Shown here one piece after another: positions 1-7,061 of a stretch of DNA of 18,164 nucleotides. The stretch comes from Hyphomicrobiales bacterium (lineage in GTDB: Bacteria > Pseudomonadota > Alphaproteobacteria > Rhizobiales > Devosiaceae): NCBI GenBank assembly GCA_028290345.1, contig JAQGKB010000050.1, positions 1 to 18,164 on the forward strand. Direction: 5' to 3'. Position numbers and translations under genes: made by a program. The stretch's first letter is position 1. The number at the start of each line of letters is the position of its first letter. The notes below the pieces were generated by a model that made no database searches, was not told where the DNA came from, and saw nothing but the letters and a program-made list of their open reading frames with translations.

Positions 1-1
1 T

Positions 2-853
2 CTCGGGGCAGTGGCGATCAGCGCCTGGGCCGCAGCCGAAGCTGCCCAAATCTTTCCAGCCGCACTGCTCGATCGCGCCACGTCCCTTCTCGATCAGTCG
101 CATCCGATCGAAACCCTCGCCTGCGCCTGGGCGCTCACGGCGGCGCTGGCGGCCGAGCCGCTGGGCGATACGACAGCATTGCGGGAGCGAGCGACGGCCC
201 GCCTTCTCGGCGGCCAGGGCAAATCAAACCTCTTTCCCCACACATTGCCCGGGCGTGGCTGGGCACGGGCGCATATCGGCAGCTTTGACGATCAGGTCTA
301 TCCCATCCAGGCCCTGGCTCGCCTCGCCGCCGCCCATGGCGATCGCGAAGCGCTCGCGGCGGCCGACGCCTGCGCGGCGCAAATCTGTGCGCTGCAAGGC
401 GCCGCCGGACAGTGGTGGTGGCACTACGATGTGCGCGATGGGTCGGTCGTCGAAGGCTACCCGGTCTATAGCGTTCACCAGCACGCCATGGCGCCGATGG
501 TTTTGCTTGACCTGCTCGAAGCCGGCGGCCAAGCGCACTGGCAGTCCATCGTCAAAGGCCTTGGCTGGCTCGATGCTCGCCCAGAGACCTCGGCGCCCTT
601 GGTTTCCGAGGCTGACGGCGTCATCTGGCGCAAGGTCGGTCGGCGCGAACCGGCAAAAGCAGCTCGCAAGCTTTCGGCCATCACCACGGCCCTGAAGCCC
701 GGTTGGCATCTGCCCGGATTGGACATCGCCTTCCCGCCAAACCGTTTCGATTACGAGTGCCGGCCCTACGAATTCGGCTGGCTGCTCTATGCCTGGCGAT
801 CGGGCGGCACCCTCGAGAAACTGCGCGCGGCGCGGGCGGGTGCCCATGTCTGA
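2..853 (+). CDS. Alpha/alpha-toroid-like protein of EPS locus, 5' end missing
   Basis: The reading frame is open to the left edge of the window, so the N-terminus is missing; the GTG at 11 is probably internal. About 283 residues are visible. They are rich in helical, Ala/Leu-heavy repeats with regularly spaced aromatic patches: FDDQVYPIQALARLA near nt 283-327, QWWWHYDVRDG near nt 409-441, and YPVYSVHQHAMAPM near nt 460-501. This helical-hairpin pattern resembles alpha/alpha-toroid folds such as terpene-cyclase-like and six-hairpin glycosidase proteins. That is a fold-level guess; I recognise no catalytic motif and cannot assign a reaction. Its stop codon overlaps the start of the WecG-family gene by 8 bp (846-853), implying translational coupling and a role in the same polysaccharide pathway, perhaps modifying or binding glycan. 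It could equally be an uncharacterised scaffold protein. Confidence 0.7.
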   Translation, partial: LGAVAISAWAAAEAAQIFPAALLDRATSLLDQSHPIETLACAWALTAALAAEPLGDTTALRERATARLLGGQGKSNLFPHTLPGRGWARAHIGSFDDQVYPIQALARLAAAHGDREALAAADACAAQICALQGAAGQWWWHYDVRDGSVVEGYPVYSVHQHAMAPMVLLDLLEAGGQAHWQSIVKGLGWLDARPETSAPLVSEADGVIWRKVGRREPAKAARKLSAITTALKPGWHLPGLDIAFPPNRFDYECRPYEFGWLLYAWRSGGTLEKLRAARAGAHV

Positions 854-1682
854 GCTGCAGAACCAGCAGGGGGCCGCGCTGCCCCGCCAACTGATGTTTG
901 GTCTCTATATCGATCCGCTGCGCATGGATGAGGCCTTGGCCCGGTGCGAGCGGGCCCTTACCACCCGCCGGCCGATGCTGCTCGGCGTGCTCAACGCCGC
1001 TAAGGTGGTCAATCTGCACCGCGACCGGCTGCTGCGCGATTCCCTGCTCGAGTGCGACCTGCTGCTGGCCGACGGGCAGTCGGTGGTCTGGGCCAGCCGG
1101 CTGCTGCGCCATCCGCTGCCCGAACGGGTCGCCGGCATCGATATCTTCGAACAATTGCTTGCATTGGCGCACCGCGATTCCCGCTCGGTCTATTTGCTCG
1201 GCGCCAAGCCCGACGTCTTGCACCGGCTCGAGCAGCGGATAGCCGAGCGCTGGCCTGGGCTGAAGATTGCCGGCAGCCAGCATGGATATTTCAGCGATGT
1301 GGAATCCGAAGCGATCGCAGCCGATATCCGCGGATCCGGCGCCGACATGCTGTTCCTCGGCATGGGCTCGCCGAAAAAGGAGATCTTCCTCGGCAAGTAC
1401 GGCCCGTCCCTCGGTGTCCCGGTGCTGCATGGCGTGGGTGGGTCGTTCGATATCCTCGCCGGCATCACTCGGCGGGCGCCACTGAGTTGGCAGCGGGCCG
1501 GCATGGAATGGGCCTACCGGCTGCTGCAGGAGCCGCGCCGGATGTGGCGGCGCTATCTCATCACCAACACCGCGTTCCTGCTGCTGACCGCCCGCGAGGC
1601 GATCTCGCCATCCCCCGCCTTGCGCACCGAAAACACCTCCGAGGCCGACCTTGGCACTGCCCCGTTGACCGGGCCCCAATAG
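846..1682 (+). CDS. wecG: WecG/TagA/CpsF family glycosyltransferase (GT26)
   Basis: This family transfers ManNAc or ManNAcA from its UDP-sugar to an undecaprenyl-diphosphate-linked GlcNAc acceptor at the inner face of the membrane. The 278-residue product matches family length and carries the expected blocks: LNAAKVVNL (N50), LADGQSVVWAS (D76, the conserved Asp region), VYLLGAKPDVL, HGYFS, LFLGMGSPKKE, HGVGGSFDILAG and the basic C-terminal stretch LQEPRRMWRRYL, typical of peripheral membrane binding. I chose the ATG at 846 over an earlier in-frame start at 789 because it begins just before the family's N-terminal region and overlaps the upstream stop codon by 8 bp, a coupling arrangement. The UDP-ManNAc dehydrogenase follows 14 bp downstream, and the epimerase is nearby. 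ManNAcA is therefore the likely donor, but the family also includes plain ManNAc transferases, so donor identity is inferred. Confidence 0.9.
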   Translation: MSELQNQQGAALPRQLMFGLYIDPLRMDEALARCERALTTRRPMLLGVLNAAKVVNLHRDRLLRDSLLECDLLLADGQSVVWASRLLRHPLPERVAGIDIFEQLLALAHRDSRSVYLLGAKPDVLHRLEQRIAERWPGLKIAGSQHGYFSDVESEAIAADIRGSGADMLFLGMGSPKKEIFLGKYGPSLGVPVLHGVGGSFDILAGITRRAPLSWQRAGMEWAYRLLQEPRRMWRRYLITNTAFLLLTAREAISPSPALRTENTSEADLGTAPLTGPQ

Positions 1683-1696
1683 ATAGGCAGAAGCAC

Positions 1697-2953
1697 ATGA
1701 GCGATATCTTCAGCGGCAAGCTCGCAGTCGTCGGATTGGGCTATATCGGCCTGCCCACCGCAACGGTACTGGCAACGCGCGGTATCCAGGTGACCGGCGT
1801 CGACATCAATCCCAAGGCGGTCGAAGCCGTATCGCGCGGCGAAGTGCCGTTCGTCGAGCCGGACTTGGCGGTGGCCGTAAGCGGCGCCGTGGCGATGGGG
1901 CGGCTCACCGCCTCGAGCAGCGTTCCCGAGGCCGATGCCTATATTATCGCCGTGCCTACCCCCTTCAACCCCGATCACAGCGCCGATCTCTCTTATGTGC
2001 AGGCCGCGGCCGAGCAGATCGCCCCCCGGCTGCGGCCAGGCGCTATCGTGGTTTTGGAATCCACCTCACCGCCCGGCACCACCGAAAAGGTCAGCCGCTG
2101 GATCGGCGATCTGCGTCCCGACCTTCACATGCCGCACAACGCCGATACGGTCGCCGATATCTCGGTCGCCCATTGCCCGGAGCGGGTTCTGCCGGGCCGC
2201 ATCATGATCGAAATGATTACCAACGATCGGCTCGTCGGCGGGCTCACCCCCCGCTGTTCCGAACGGGCGGCGACCATCTATCGCGTCTTCGCCCAGGGCG
2301 AGATCCTGATCACCGATGCAGCCAGCGCCGAAATGGCAAAGCTAGTGGAAAACGCCTATCGCGATGTGAACATCGCCTTCGCCAACGAGCTTTCGTTCAT
2401 CGCCGAGGCGCTGCGGCTGGATGTGTGGGAGGTGATCCGGCTCGCCAACCGGCACCCGCGCGTCGATATCCTCAAGCCTGGTCCGGGTGTGGGCGGGCAC
2501 TGCATTCCGGTTGATCCCTGGTTCATCGTCGCGGCGGCGCCCGAACTGGCGCGGCTGATCCGGACCGCCCGCGAAATCAACGATCGCAAGCCCCATCACG
2601 TGGCAGAGCAGGTGGTGGCGAAGGCACAGCGCTTCCGCTCCCCCACCGTCGCCTGCCTCGGGCTGACCTTCAAGGCCAATGTCGATGATATCCGGCAAAG
2701 TCCTGCCATCGAGGTCGTAGGCCTGATCGCGGAGGCCTTGCCTGACGTCGAGATCCTGCTGGCCGATCCCTACGTGCCCAGTATTCCGCCTAAGCTTGCG
2801 CGCTACGACAATCTGCGCATGGCCCAGGCTGCCGACGCGGTCGAGCGTGCCGATATCATCGTGCTGCTGGTTGAGCACGAGGCCTTCCGGCCTCTGCGCC
2901 ATACAATTTTCAACGGAAAGGTCGTCTACGACACCCGCGGCGCCTGGCGCTGA
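1697..2953 (+). CDS. wecC: UDP-N-acetyl-D-mannosamine dehydrogenase
   Basis: This NAD-dependent enzyme oxidises UDP-ManNAc to UDP-ManNAcA in two steps in the cytoplasm. The 418-residue product shows the N-terminal Rossmann motif VVGLGYIGLPTA, the block ESTSPPGTTE, the central helix ENAYRDVNIAFANEL, the catalytic-Cys motif GPGVGGHCIPVDPWF (Cys269), and the C-terminal domain signature LGLTFKANVDDIRQSP, in the order expected of UDP-glucose/GDP-mannose dehydrogenases. The ATG at 1697 is 14 bp after wecG. The open frame extends far upstream to 1052, but that part overlaps wecG and is not like the family. The Shine-Dalgarno upstream is weak (AGGCAG), so translation may depend on coupling to wecG. 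The 3' end overlaps the convergent epimerase gene by 28 bp. UDP-ManNAcA rather than UDP-glucuronate is inferred from the neighbouring wecB and wecG. Confidence 0.92.
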   Translation: MSDIFSGKLAVVGLGYIGLPTATVLATRGIQVTGVDINPKAVEAVSRGEVPFVEPDLAVAVSGAVAMGRLTASSSVPEADAYIIAVPTPFNPDHSADLSYVQAAAEQIAPRLRPGAIVVLESTSPPGTTEKVSRWIGDLRPDLHMPHNADTVADISVAHCPERVLPGRIMIEMITNDRLVGGLTPRCSERAATIYRVFAQGEILITDAASAEMAKLVENAYRDVNIAFANELSFIAEALRLDVWEVIRLANRHPRVDILKPGPGVGGHCIPVDPWFIVAAAPELARLIRTAREINDRKPHHVAEQVVAKAQRFRSPTVACLGLTFKANVDDIRQSPAIEVVGLIAEALPDVEILLADPYVPSIPPKLARYDNLRMAQAADAVERADIIVLLVEHEAFRPLRHTIFNGKVVYDTRGAWR

Positions 2954-4113
2954 GGCGCCGGCTGGTACGATCCAATCACCGGTTCAAAATCCCGCACCCG
3001 CTCGGACAGCCCGAAGAAGTGTTCGATCGCCTGCACGCAGCGGTCCGAGGCATGCCCGTCGCCATAGGGGTTCACCGCGTGCGCCATGGCATTGTAGGCC
3101 GTCCGGTCGGTGAGGAGCGTCGAGACCTCGCGCACGATCCTGTCCTCGTCGGTGCCGACCAGCCGCACGGTGCCGGCCTGCACCGCCTCCGGCCGCTCCG
3201 TCGTTTCGCGCATCACCAGCACCGGTTTGCCGAGGCTCGGCGCCTCCTCTTGCACCCCGCCGCTATCGGTCAATACGATCTCCGATCCCAGCATCGCCTG
3301 CACGAAATCGCTGTAGACCAGCGGGGCCGTGATCACCACGTTCTCAAGGCCCTCTAATTGCGGCAACAGCACGTCCCGCACCACGGGGTTCAGGTGCGCC
3401 GGCAGCAGCAGCATCACATCGGGAAAATCCCTGGCGATGCGCGCCATCGCCCGCGCCGCGCGCGCCATCGGTTCGCCCCAGGATTCACGGCGATGCGCGG
3501 TAATGAGGATGGTGCGGCGGTGCCGGCACCTCAGGATGTCCTGGTTCTGCACTGGGCTGTTGCGCGAGGCAACTTCCAGCAGGGCGTCGATCACCGTGTT
3601 GCCGGTGATGACGATGCTGTCCTCGCCGACGCCTTCGTCCGTGAGGTTCCGCTTCGACGTCAGCGTTGGCGCCAGGTGCAGCGACGAGAGGCGGGTGGCA
3701 AGCCGGCGGTTGATCTCCTCGGGGAACGGATTGAGCGCATTGCCGGTCCGCAATCCGGCTTCCAGGTGCAGCACCGGAATCTTCTGGTAGAATGCCGCTA
3801 GCGCCGCGGCAAAGCAGGTGGTGGTGTCGCCCTGCACCAGCACGGCGTCAGGCTGTTCCATTGCGATGACTTTCGATACGCCGTCGAGCACCCGGATGGT
3901 AATGTCCTGCAATTGCTGGCGCTCGGTGATGATGTTGAGATCGTGCTCCGGCACGATCCCGAACATGTCATTGACCTGGTCCAGCATCTGCCGATGCTGC
4001 CCGGTGACGGCGGCCACCGGTGTGATGTTGGCCGACCGGCCGAGGGCACTGATCAGCGGTGCCATCTTGATGGCTTCGGGCCGGGTGCCATAGACGACGA
4101 GCACTTTCCGCAT
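2926..4113 (-). CDS. wecB: UDP-N-acetylglucosamine 2-epimerase (non-hydrolysing)
   Basis: It interconverts UDP-GlcNAc and UDP-ManNAc in the cytoplasm, supplying the substrate for WecC. The 395-residue product has the family blocks in order: VVYGTRPEAIKMAPL at the N-terminus, VTGQHRQMLD, VQGDTTTCFAAAL, HLEAGLRTGN, FPEEINRRLATRLS, VITGNTVIDAL, TAHRRESWG, LTDSGGVQEEAPSLGKPVL and RETTERPEAVQAGT. I chose the ATG at 4113 because MRKVLVVYGTRPEA begins exactly at the family's N-terminus and a GAGAGG lies about 11 nt upstream. The open frame to 4182 adds 23 residues unlike the family. The tail after the conserved fold is slightly long and Pro/Arg-rich. Unusually, the gene faces wecC tail-to-tail instead of sharing its operon, with a 28-bp overlap of the coding ends. 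Confidence 0.92.
   Translation of the reverse strand: MRKVLVVYGTRPEAIKMAPLISALGRSANITPVAAVTGQHRQMLDQVNDMFGIVPEHDLNIITERQQLQDITIRVLDGVSKVIAMEQPDAVLVQGDTTTCFAAALAAFYQKIPVLHLEAGLRTGNALNPFPEEINRRLATRLSSLHLAPTLTSKRNLTDEGVGEDSIVITGNTVIDALLEVASRNSPVQNQDILRCRHRRTILITAHRRESWGEPMARAARAMARIARDFPDVMLLLPAHLNPVVRDVLLPQLEGLENVVITAPLVYSDFVQAMLGSEIVLTDSGGVQEEAPSLGKPVLVMRETTERPEAVQAGTVRLVGTDEDRIVREVSTLLTDRTAYNAMAHAVNPYGDGHASDRCVQAIEHFFGLSERVRDFEPVIGSYQPAPQRQAPRVS
2938..2960. terminator. Inverted repeat around the wecC stop codon
   Basis: CGGCGCC at 2938-2944 pairs perfectly with GGCGCCG at 2954-2960 around a 9-nt loop that contains the wecC TGA stop (2951-2953). The wecB stop lies just upstream at 2926-2928, so transcripts from both directions would form this stem. 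No T-run follows on either side, so simple intrinsic termination is uncertain. It may instead protect mRNA 3' ends. Confidence 0.4.
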
Positions 4114-4502
4114 GGTGGTCTGAGCCTCTCTTGCGCTGCAGCACGGCCGAGCAAAGGCTCGAGCCCCCAGCCTGATCCTCAAGCAATACGAGGATGCCAG
4201 GCAGCCAAAGCCTAGCCGCTATTGTGTCCGCGCAAAATAAATCGATGGGCCTACAGCGCTGCACCGTCGGCATTATTTGGCGCAGCTCTGTATTGTTCAT
4301 ACGTAACTGATTGCATTAAGCAGCAGTCTACTTACCCCGCCGCGGTAGTCGGCGACCGGCGATTTCGGCGGCCAGTTGGGGCAGATTTGGCTGGATTATC
4401 CCTGCTTTTGCCGTGTGATAGGGCCTCGGGCGCACTGCACTCCAGGGTTGGCAACAAGGAATGTAGCTCCTATTGCCTATTGTCGATATTTTGCCCTCAG
4501 TG

Positions 4503-4520
4503 TTAATTTTTGTTAACCAA
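4503..4520. promoter_or_regulatory. CtrA-like TTAA pair
   Basis: TTAA (4503-4506) and TTAACCAA (4513-4520) are separated by 6 nt. The alphaproteobacterial response regulator CtrA classically binds TTAA-N7-TTAA and also an 8-mer TTAACCAT. Here the spacing is one short and the 8-mer has one mismatch. The same bases form GTTAA-N6-TTAAC dyad symmetry, and TGTTAA repeats directly at 10-bp spacing (4501 and 4511). It lies about 150 bp upstream of the exoY-like start. Confidence 0.3.
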
Positions 4521-4530
4521 ACGATCGTCC

Positions 4531-4577
4531 GCAAGTATTCAGGTAAATACAAGGAATATTTGCAAGATCTTCTTGCA
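4531..4577. repeat. Two overlapping inverted repeats upstream of exoY-like gene
   Basis: GCAAGTATTC (4531-4540) pairs with GAATATTTGC (4554-4563) over 10 positions with one G-U pair and a 13-nt loop. The second arm runs into TGCAAGA (4561-4567), which pairs perfectly with TCTTGCA (4571-4577) around TCT. The two stems share 4561-4563, so they compete at the base. They could be operator sites, or alternative leader-RNA hairpins if transcription starts upstream. Confidence 0.4.
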
Positions 4578-4670
4578 TCCCATTACTGCTGCGTGTGCTT
4601 TCGGCTGTAGGTACAAGCCAGAAATTGTCGTGGGATTCGATGTGTCGGAAACGTCAGTGATGGTGTTGCC

Positions 4671-5354
4671 ATGCTCGGAGACTTCGATAGAGCGCCCTCG
4701 ACGGAAATTCCCGGGGAATTTCAATATTTGGAATTGATGGCCCGCCGCCGGCGAGCTTATCTGCGCGTCAAGCGCGCCTTTGACATTATTGCTGTCTTGC
4801 TGATTGCTCCGTTCGTTTTGCCCGTGATCTGCATCCTTGCAATTCTGGTGCGATCGGGCGGGGGACCCGCCTTTTATTGCCAGGAGCGCCTGGGAATGCA
4901 TGGACGCACTTTCAAATTCTGGAAATTGCGCTCCATGGTGCCCGATGCTGACCAGCGGCTCGAGCAATACTTGCAGCAACACCCGACCGCTCGCGAGGAG
5001 TGGGATACGGCGCAAAAGCTCAAGTCCGATCCGCGCGTGACCCCCTTGGGGCACTATCTGCGCAAATACTCCATGGATGAGTTGCCGCAACTCTGGAATG
5101 TGCTCGTCGGCGATATGAGCCTGGTCGGGCCGCGCCCGATGTTTCCCAAGCAGAGCGTGCTCTATCCGGGCACTGACTATTTCGCCCTGCGCCCGGGTCT
5201 GACCGGTCTCTGGCAGATCAGCGACCGCAATGGCTGCTCCTTCGCCGATCGAGCAAAGCACGACACGCGCTACGCCCAAAACCTCTGCTTTGCGCTCGAT
5301 ATGCAGATCCTGCTCAAGACCGTCGGCGTGGTCATCCACGGCACGGGATTCTGA
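4671..5354 (+). CDS. exoY: ExoY-like undecaprenyl-phosphate sugar-1-phosphate transferase
   Basis: This enzyme family starts EPS repeat units by moving a hexose-1-phosphate (galactose in succinoglycan) from UDP-sugar to undecaprenyl phosphate at the cytoplasmic face. The 227-residue protein has a KRAFDI motif followed by one hydrophobic membrane segment (about residues 38-60, including VLLIAPFVLPVICILAILV), then the catalytic-domain blocks QERLGMHGRTFKFWKLRSM, DPRVTPLGHYLRKYSMDELPQ, LWNVLVGDMSLVGPRPM and RPGLTGLWQISDRN. It is the short, ExoY-type form without the extra N-terminal membrane helices of WbaP. The start is the ATG at 4671; the ATG at 4737 (MARRRR) is an alternative, and neither has a strong Shine-Dalgarno sequence. 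The gene stands alone on its strand, converging on the exoF-like gene 15 bp away. The sugar cannot be told from the sequence. Confidence 0.9.
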   Translation: MLGDFDRAPSTEIPGEFQYLELMARRRRAYLRVKRAFDIIAVLLIAPFVLPVICILAILVRSGGGPAFYCQERLGMHGRTFKFWKLRSMVPDADQRLEQYLQQHPTAREEWDTAQKLKSDPRVTPLGHYLRKYSMDELPQLWNVLVGDMSLVGPRPMFPKQSVLYPGTDYFALRPGLTGLWQISDRNGCSFADRAKHDTRYAQNLCFALDMQILLKTVGVVIHGTGF

Positions 5355-5369
5355 GCTAAGCTCCTGATC

Positions 5370-6668
5370 CTATTGCGCCGGATCCAGAGCTGGGGTGGCG
5401 GTGGGAGCGGTATCCAGGCTCAGCGCCACCTTCACCAGATCGCCCGGCATCAGGCTGGTCGCCTCCGATGCAGCAATCTCTTCCGATGCGCCGTTCACCT
5501 GCCGCACGATGGAAAACACCGGTCCGCGCGCCTTCACCACCTCGCTCTGCTTCTCGTTGGCGATGAGTTCGTTCGCCTGGCGCAATACGCGCAACGTGGT
5601 GGTTTGCCTGAGTTGCAGGCGCTCGAGATTGGTCTGCTCCCCCTGTAGCGCCAGCGAAACTTCGGTTCGCCGGTCGTCCTGCAGCTTTGCGAGGTTCCGC
5701 TTGGATTCGTTGAGGTCCTGTCGCGCCGTCATGGTAGCGATCGTGTTGTCCAGCCGATCCGATCGCAGCCCGGCAAGGGTACGTTCGAGGTCGGAGCGGC
5801 GCGAGACCGTCGCCACGCCCTTTTGCACTAGCGAGGTCACGCCGGCCAATTCCTCTTCCGATTGTGCGACCTGCTGGTCCAGCGCCTTGCTTTTTTGCTG
5901 CAGCACGTCGATTTCCGCCAGATAGAGATCGCCAAGCTCGGACAGCGATGTCGTCTGCCGGTTTAACTCGTTCGTCCGCGCCGTGAAGATCGTCTGCTCC
6001 TGCGTGGCGATTTCACCAGCGGCGGCAGCGGCCGAGGCTTTCGTCAACTCGGGCGGCAATTGCAATTGCTTTGCTCCCGCCAACTCGGCCTGCAGCCTGG
6101 CGATACGGGCGCTGGTTCGCAAGATATCGGCGGCGATATCCTGCAGATCGCCTTGCAACTTGATGGTTTCGGACTGGCCGCCCTGGCTTTCGGACCGGAA
6201 TTCACCCCCGGCGAGCGCCATGGCCTGCAGCACCATCATTCCGGGGCGAAACTGATATTGGCCCGGGGTCTTGACGTTTCCGACCATATAGACTGGCGGA
6301 TACTCCACGATCTCCACTGTCGCGTCCGGCAGGTCCACCAGCCCGATCTTGGCCTGCAGCCGCTTGGCGATCTCCGCAGCCAGCCCGGCGGCGTCGAGAT
6401 TGCCGACCGTAACCGATCCCAACACCGGCAGCAGGATGTTCCCCTCTGGGGAGACGACAACCTCGCCGCCGAGCGCGTCCCAGCGCTGGAACTCGCCCCT
6501 GCTCGGCATGAATTGCACTACGCTCAGCCGGAGCCTCGTCTGCGGCGCCAGCCGATAAGGCTCCGCTTGCGCCAGCGTAGCTCCCGATAAAGCGAAAAAA
6601 GCCAAGCCCACGCCAGCGAGGGCAATGAGGCGGGCGCGAAACGCAGTTTCTTTGATCGGCAATCTCAT
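5370..6668 (-). CDS. exoF: ExoF-like polysaccharide export protein (OPX family)
   Basis: Proteins of this family are secreted to the periplasm and outer membrane and take part in EPS export with the co-polymerase. The 432-residue product begins with a Sec signal (about residues 1-36, hydrophobic IALAGVGLAFFALSGATLA, likely cleaved after AQA). A polysaccharide-export domain follows (YRLAPQTRLRLSVVQF to about residue 125), then an SLBB-like segment YMVGNVKTPGQYQFRPGMMV, and a long Gln/Glu/Arg-rich coiled coil (about 175-370). There is no lipobox Cys, unlike Wza. The ATG at 6668 was chosen over an open frame to 6716 because it starts the signal peptide and has AGGA 7 nt upstream. The gene is alone on its strand; the co-polymerase diverges from it across an AT-rich gap. 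ExoF is a better match than Wza on domain order. Confidence 0.85.
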   Translation of the reverse strand: MRLPIKETAFRARLIALAGVGLAFFALSGATLAQAEPYRLAPQTRLRLSVVQFMPSRGEFQRWDALGGEVVVSPEGNILLPVLGSVTVGNLDAAGLAAEIAKRLQAKIGLVDLPDATVEIVEYPPVYMVGNVKTPGQYQFRPGMMVLQAMALAGGEFRSESQGGQSETIKLQGDLQDIAADILRTSARIARLQAELAGAKQLQLPPELTKASAAAAAGEIATQEQTIFTARTNELNRQTTSLSELGDLYLAEIDVLQQKSKALDQQVAQSEEELAGVTSLVQKGVATVSRRSDLERTLAGLRSDRLDNTIATMTARQDLNESKRNLAKLQDDRRTEVSLALQGEQTNLERLQLRQTTTLRVLRQANELIANEKQSEVVKARGPVFSIVRQVNGASEEIAASEATSLMPGDLVKVALSLDTAPTATPALDPAQ

Positions 6669-7061
6669 CTCTGTTCCTCGTCTAAGCCATCCGTACCGGC
6701 CCCTGCCTACACACAAGTATTAAGTAAGATTGTAGCTCGATGTGTCGATCCCGGCCCGGGAATAGCAGTGATAATGAGTTATGTTCGGCGTGATGATAAT
6801 CAACAACGGTGATGTTGCGAAAACGAAACACTAATGATGAAAAACTTGACCAAAATTCTGCCATTGAGATAGTGAAAAGCTCGATATGTTGAGGAAATGT
6901 AAGATACATACACCTACCGTGCGTGGTAACCAAGCCTTGGAAATTTCGCACGAGTGAGGTTATATTACAATCCGCTCCTGCCGTGGGTTAAGTTATCTTG
7001 ATGGCGGAGGAGGCTCAGAAGCGAGCGGCGACATCCGTCCGGATCTCGGCAAGGAACGTTT
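6669..7061. other. AT-rich divergent control region between exoF-like and co-polymerase genes
   Basis: This 393-bp gap has no credible gene. It is strikingly AT-rich from about 6715 to 6980. It contains a perfect palindrome TCCCGG-C-CCGGGA (6749-6761), CCAAG-C-CTTGG (6930-6940), and an 11-mer TCGATGTGTCG (6737-6747) that also occurs upstream of the exoY-like gene (4637-4647). Long A+T-rich upstream regions of rhizobial EPS genes are typical targets of MucR/Ros regulators; extending that here is inference. Confidence 0.55.
6937..6966 (+). promoter_or_regulatory. Candidate sigma-70 promoter for the co-polymerase gene
   Basis: TTGGAA (6937-6942) and TATATT (6961-6966) are separated by 18 nt, with 4/6 and 5/6 matches to the consensus hexamers. 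They lie about 95 bp before the start at 7062. A second, weaker pair is TTGACC (6846-6851) and GATAGT (6868-6873). Assigned by eye only. Confidence 0.35.

Larger units (their letters stand above)
4114..4670. other. 557-bp gap between divergent wecB and exoY-like genes
   Basis: No convincing gene lies here; the open frames seen have no family resemblance and no ribosome-binding site. The part beyond about 4480 is clearly richer in A+T than the neighbouring genes. It holds a TTAA pair (4503-4516), an imperfect long inverted repeat (4531-4563) and a perfect 7-3-7 inverted repeat (4561-4577). Promoters for wecB (leftward) and the exoY-like gene (rightward) must both lie here. I found no hexamer pair close enough to consensus to name one. 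Confidence 0.6.

Noticed and set aside
1052..2953. A single 633-codon open frame covering wecG's other frame and wecC
   Set aside because: Only the part from 1697 resembles a family. The earlier part overlaps wecG in a different frame and is Arg/Pro/Ala-rich like other GC-rich shadows.
4222..4506. 94-codon open frame in the gap before the exoY-like gene
   Set aside because: Cys- and Ser-rich with no homology I recognise and no ribosome-binding site. The region looks regulatory.
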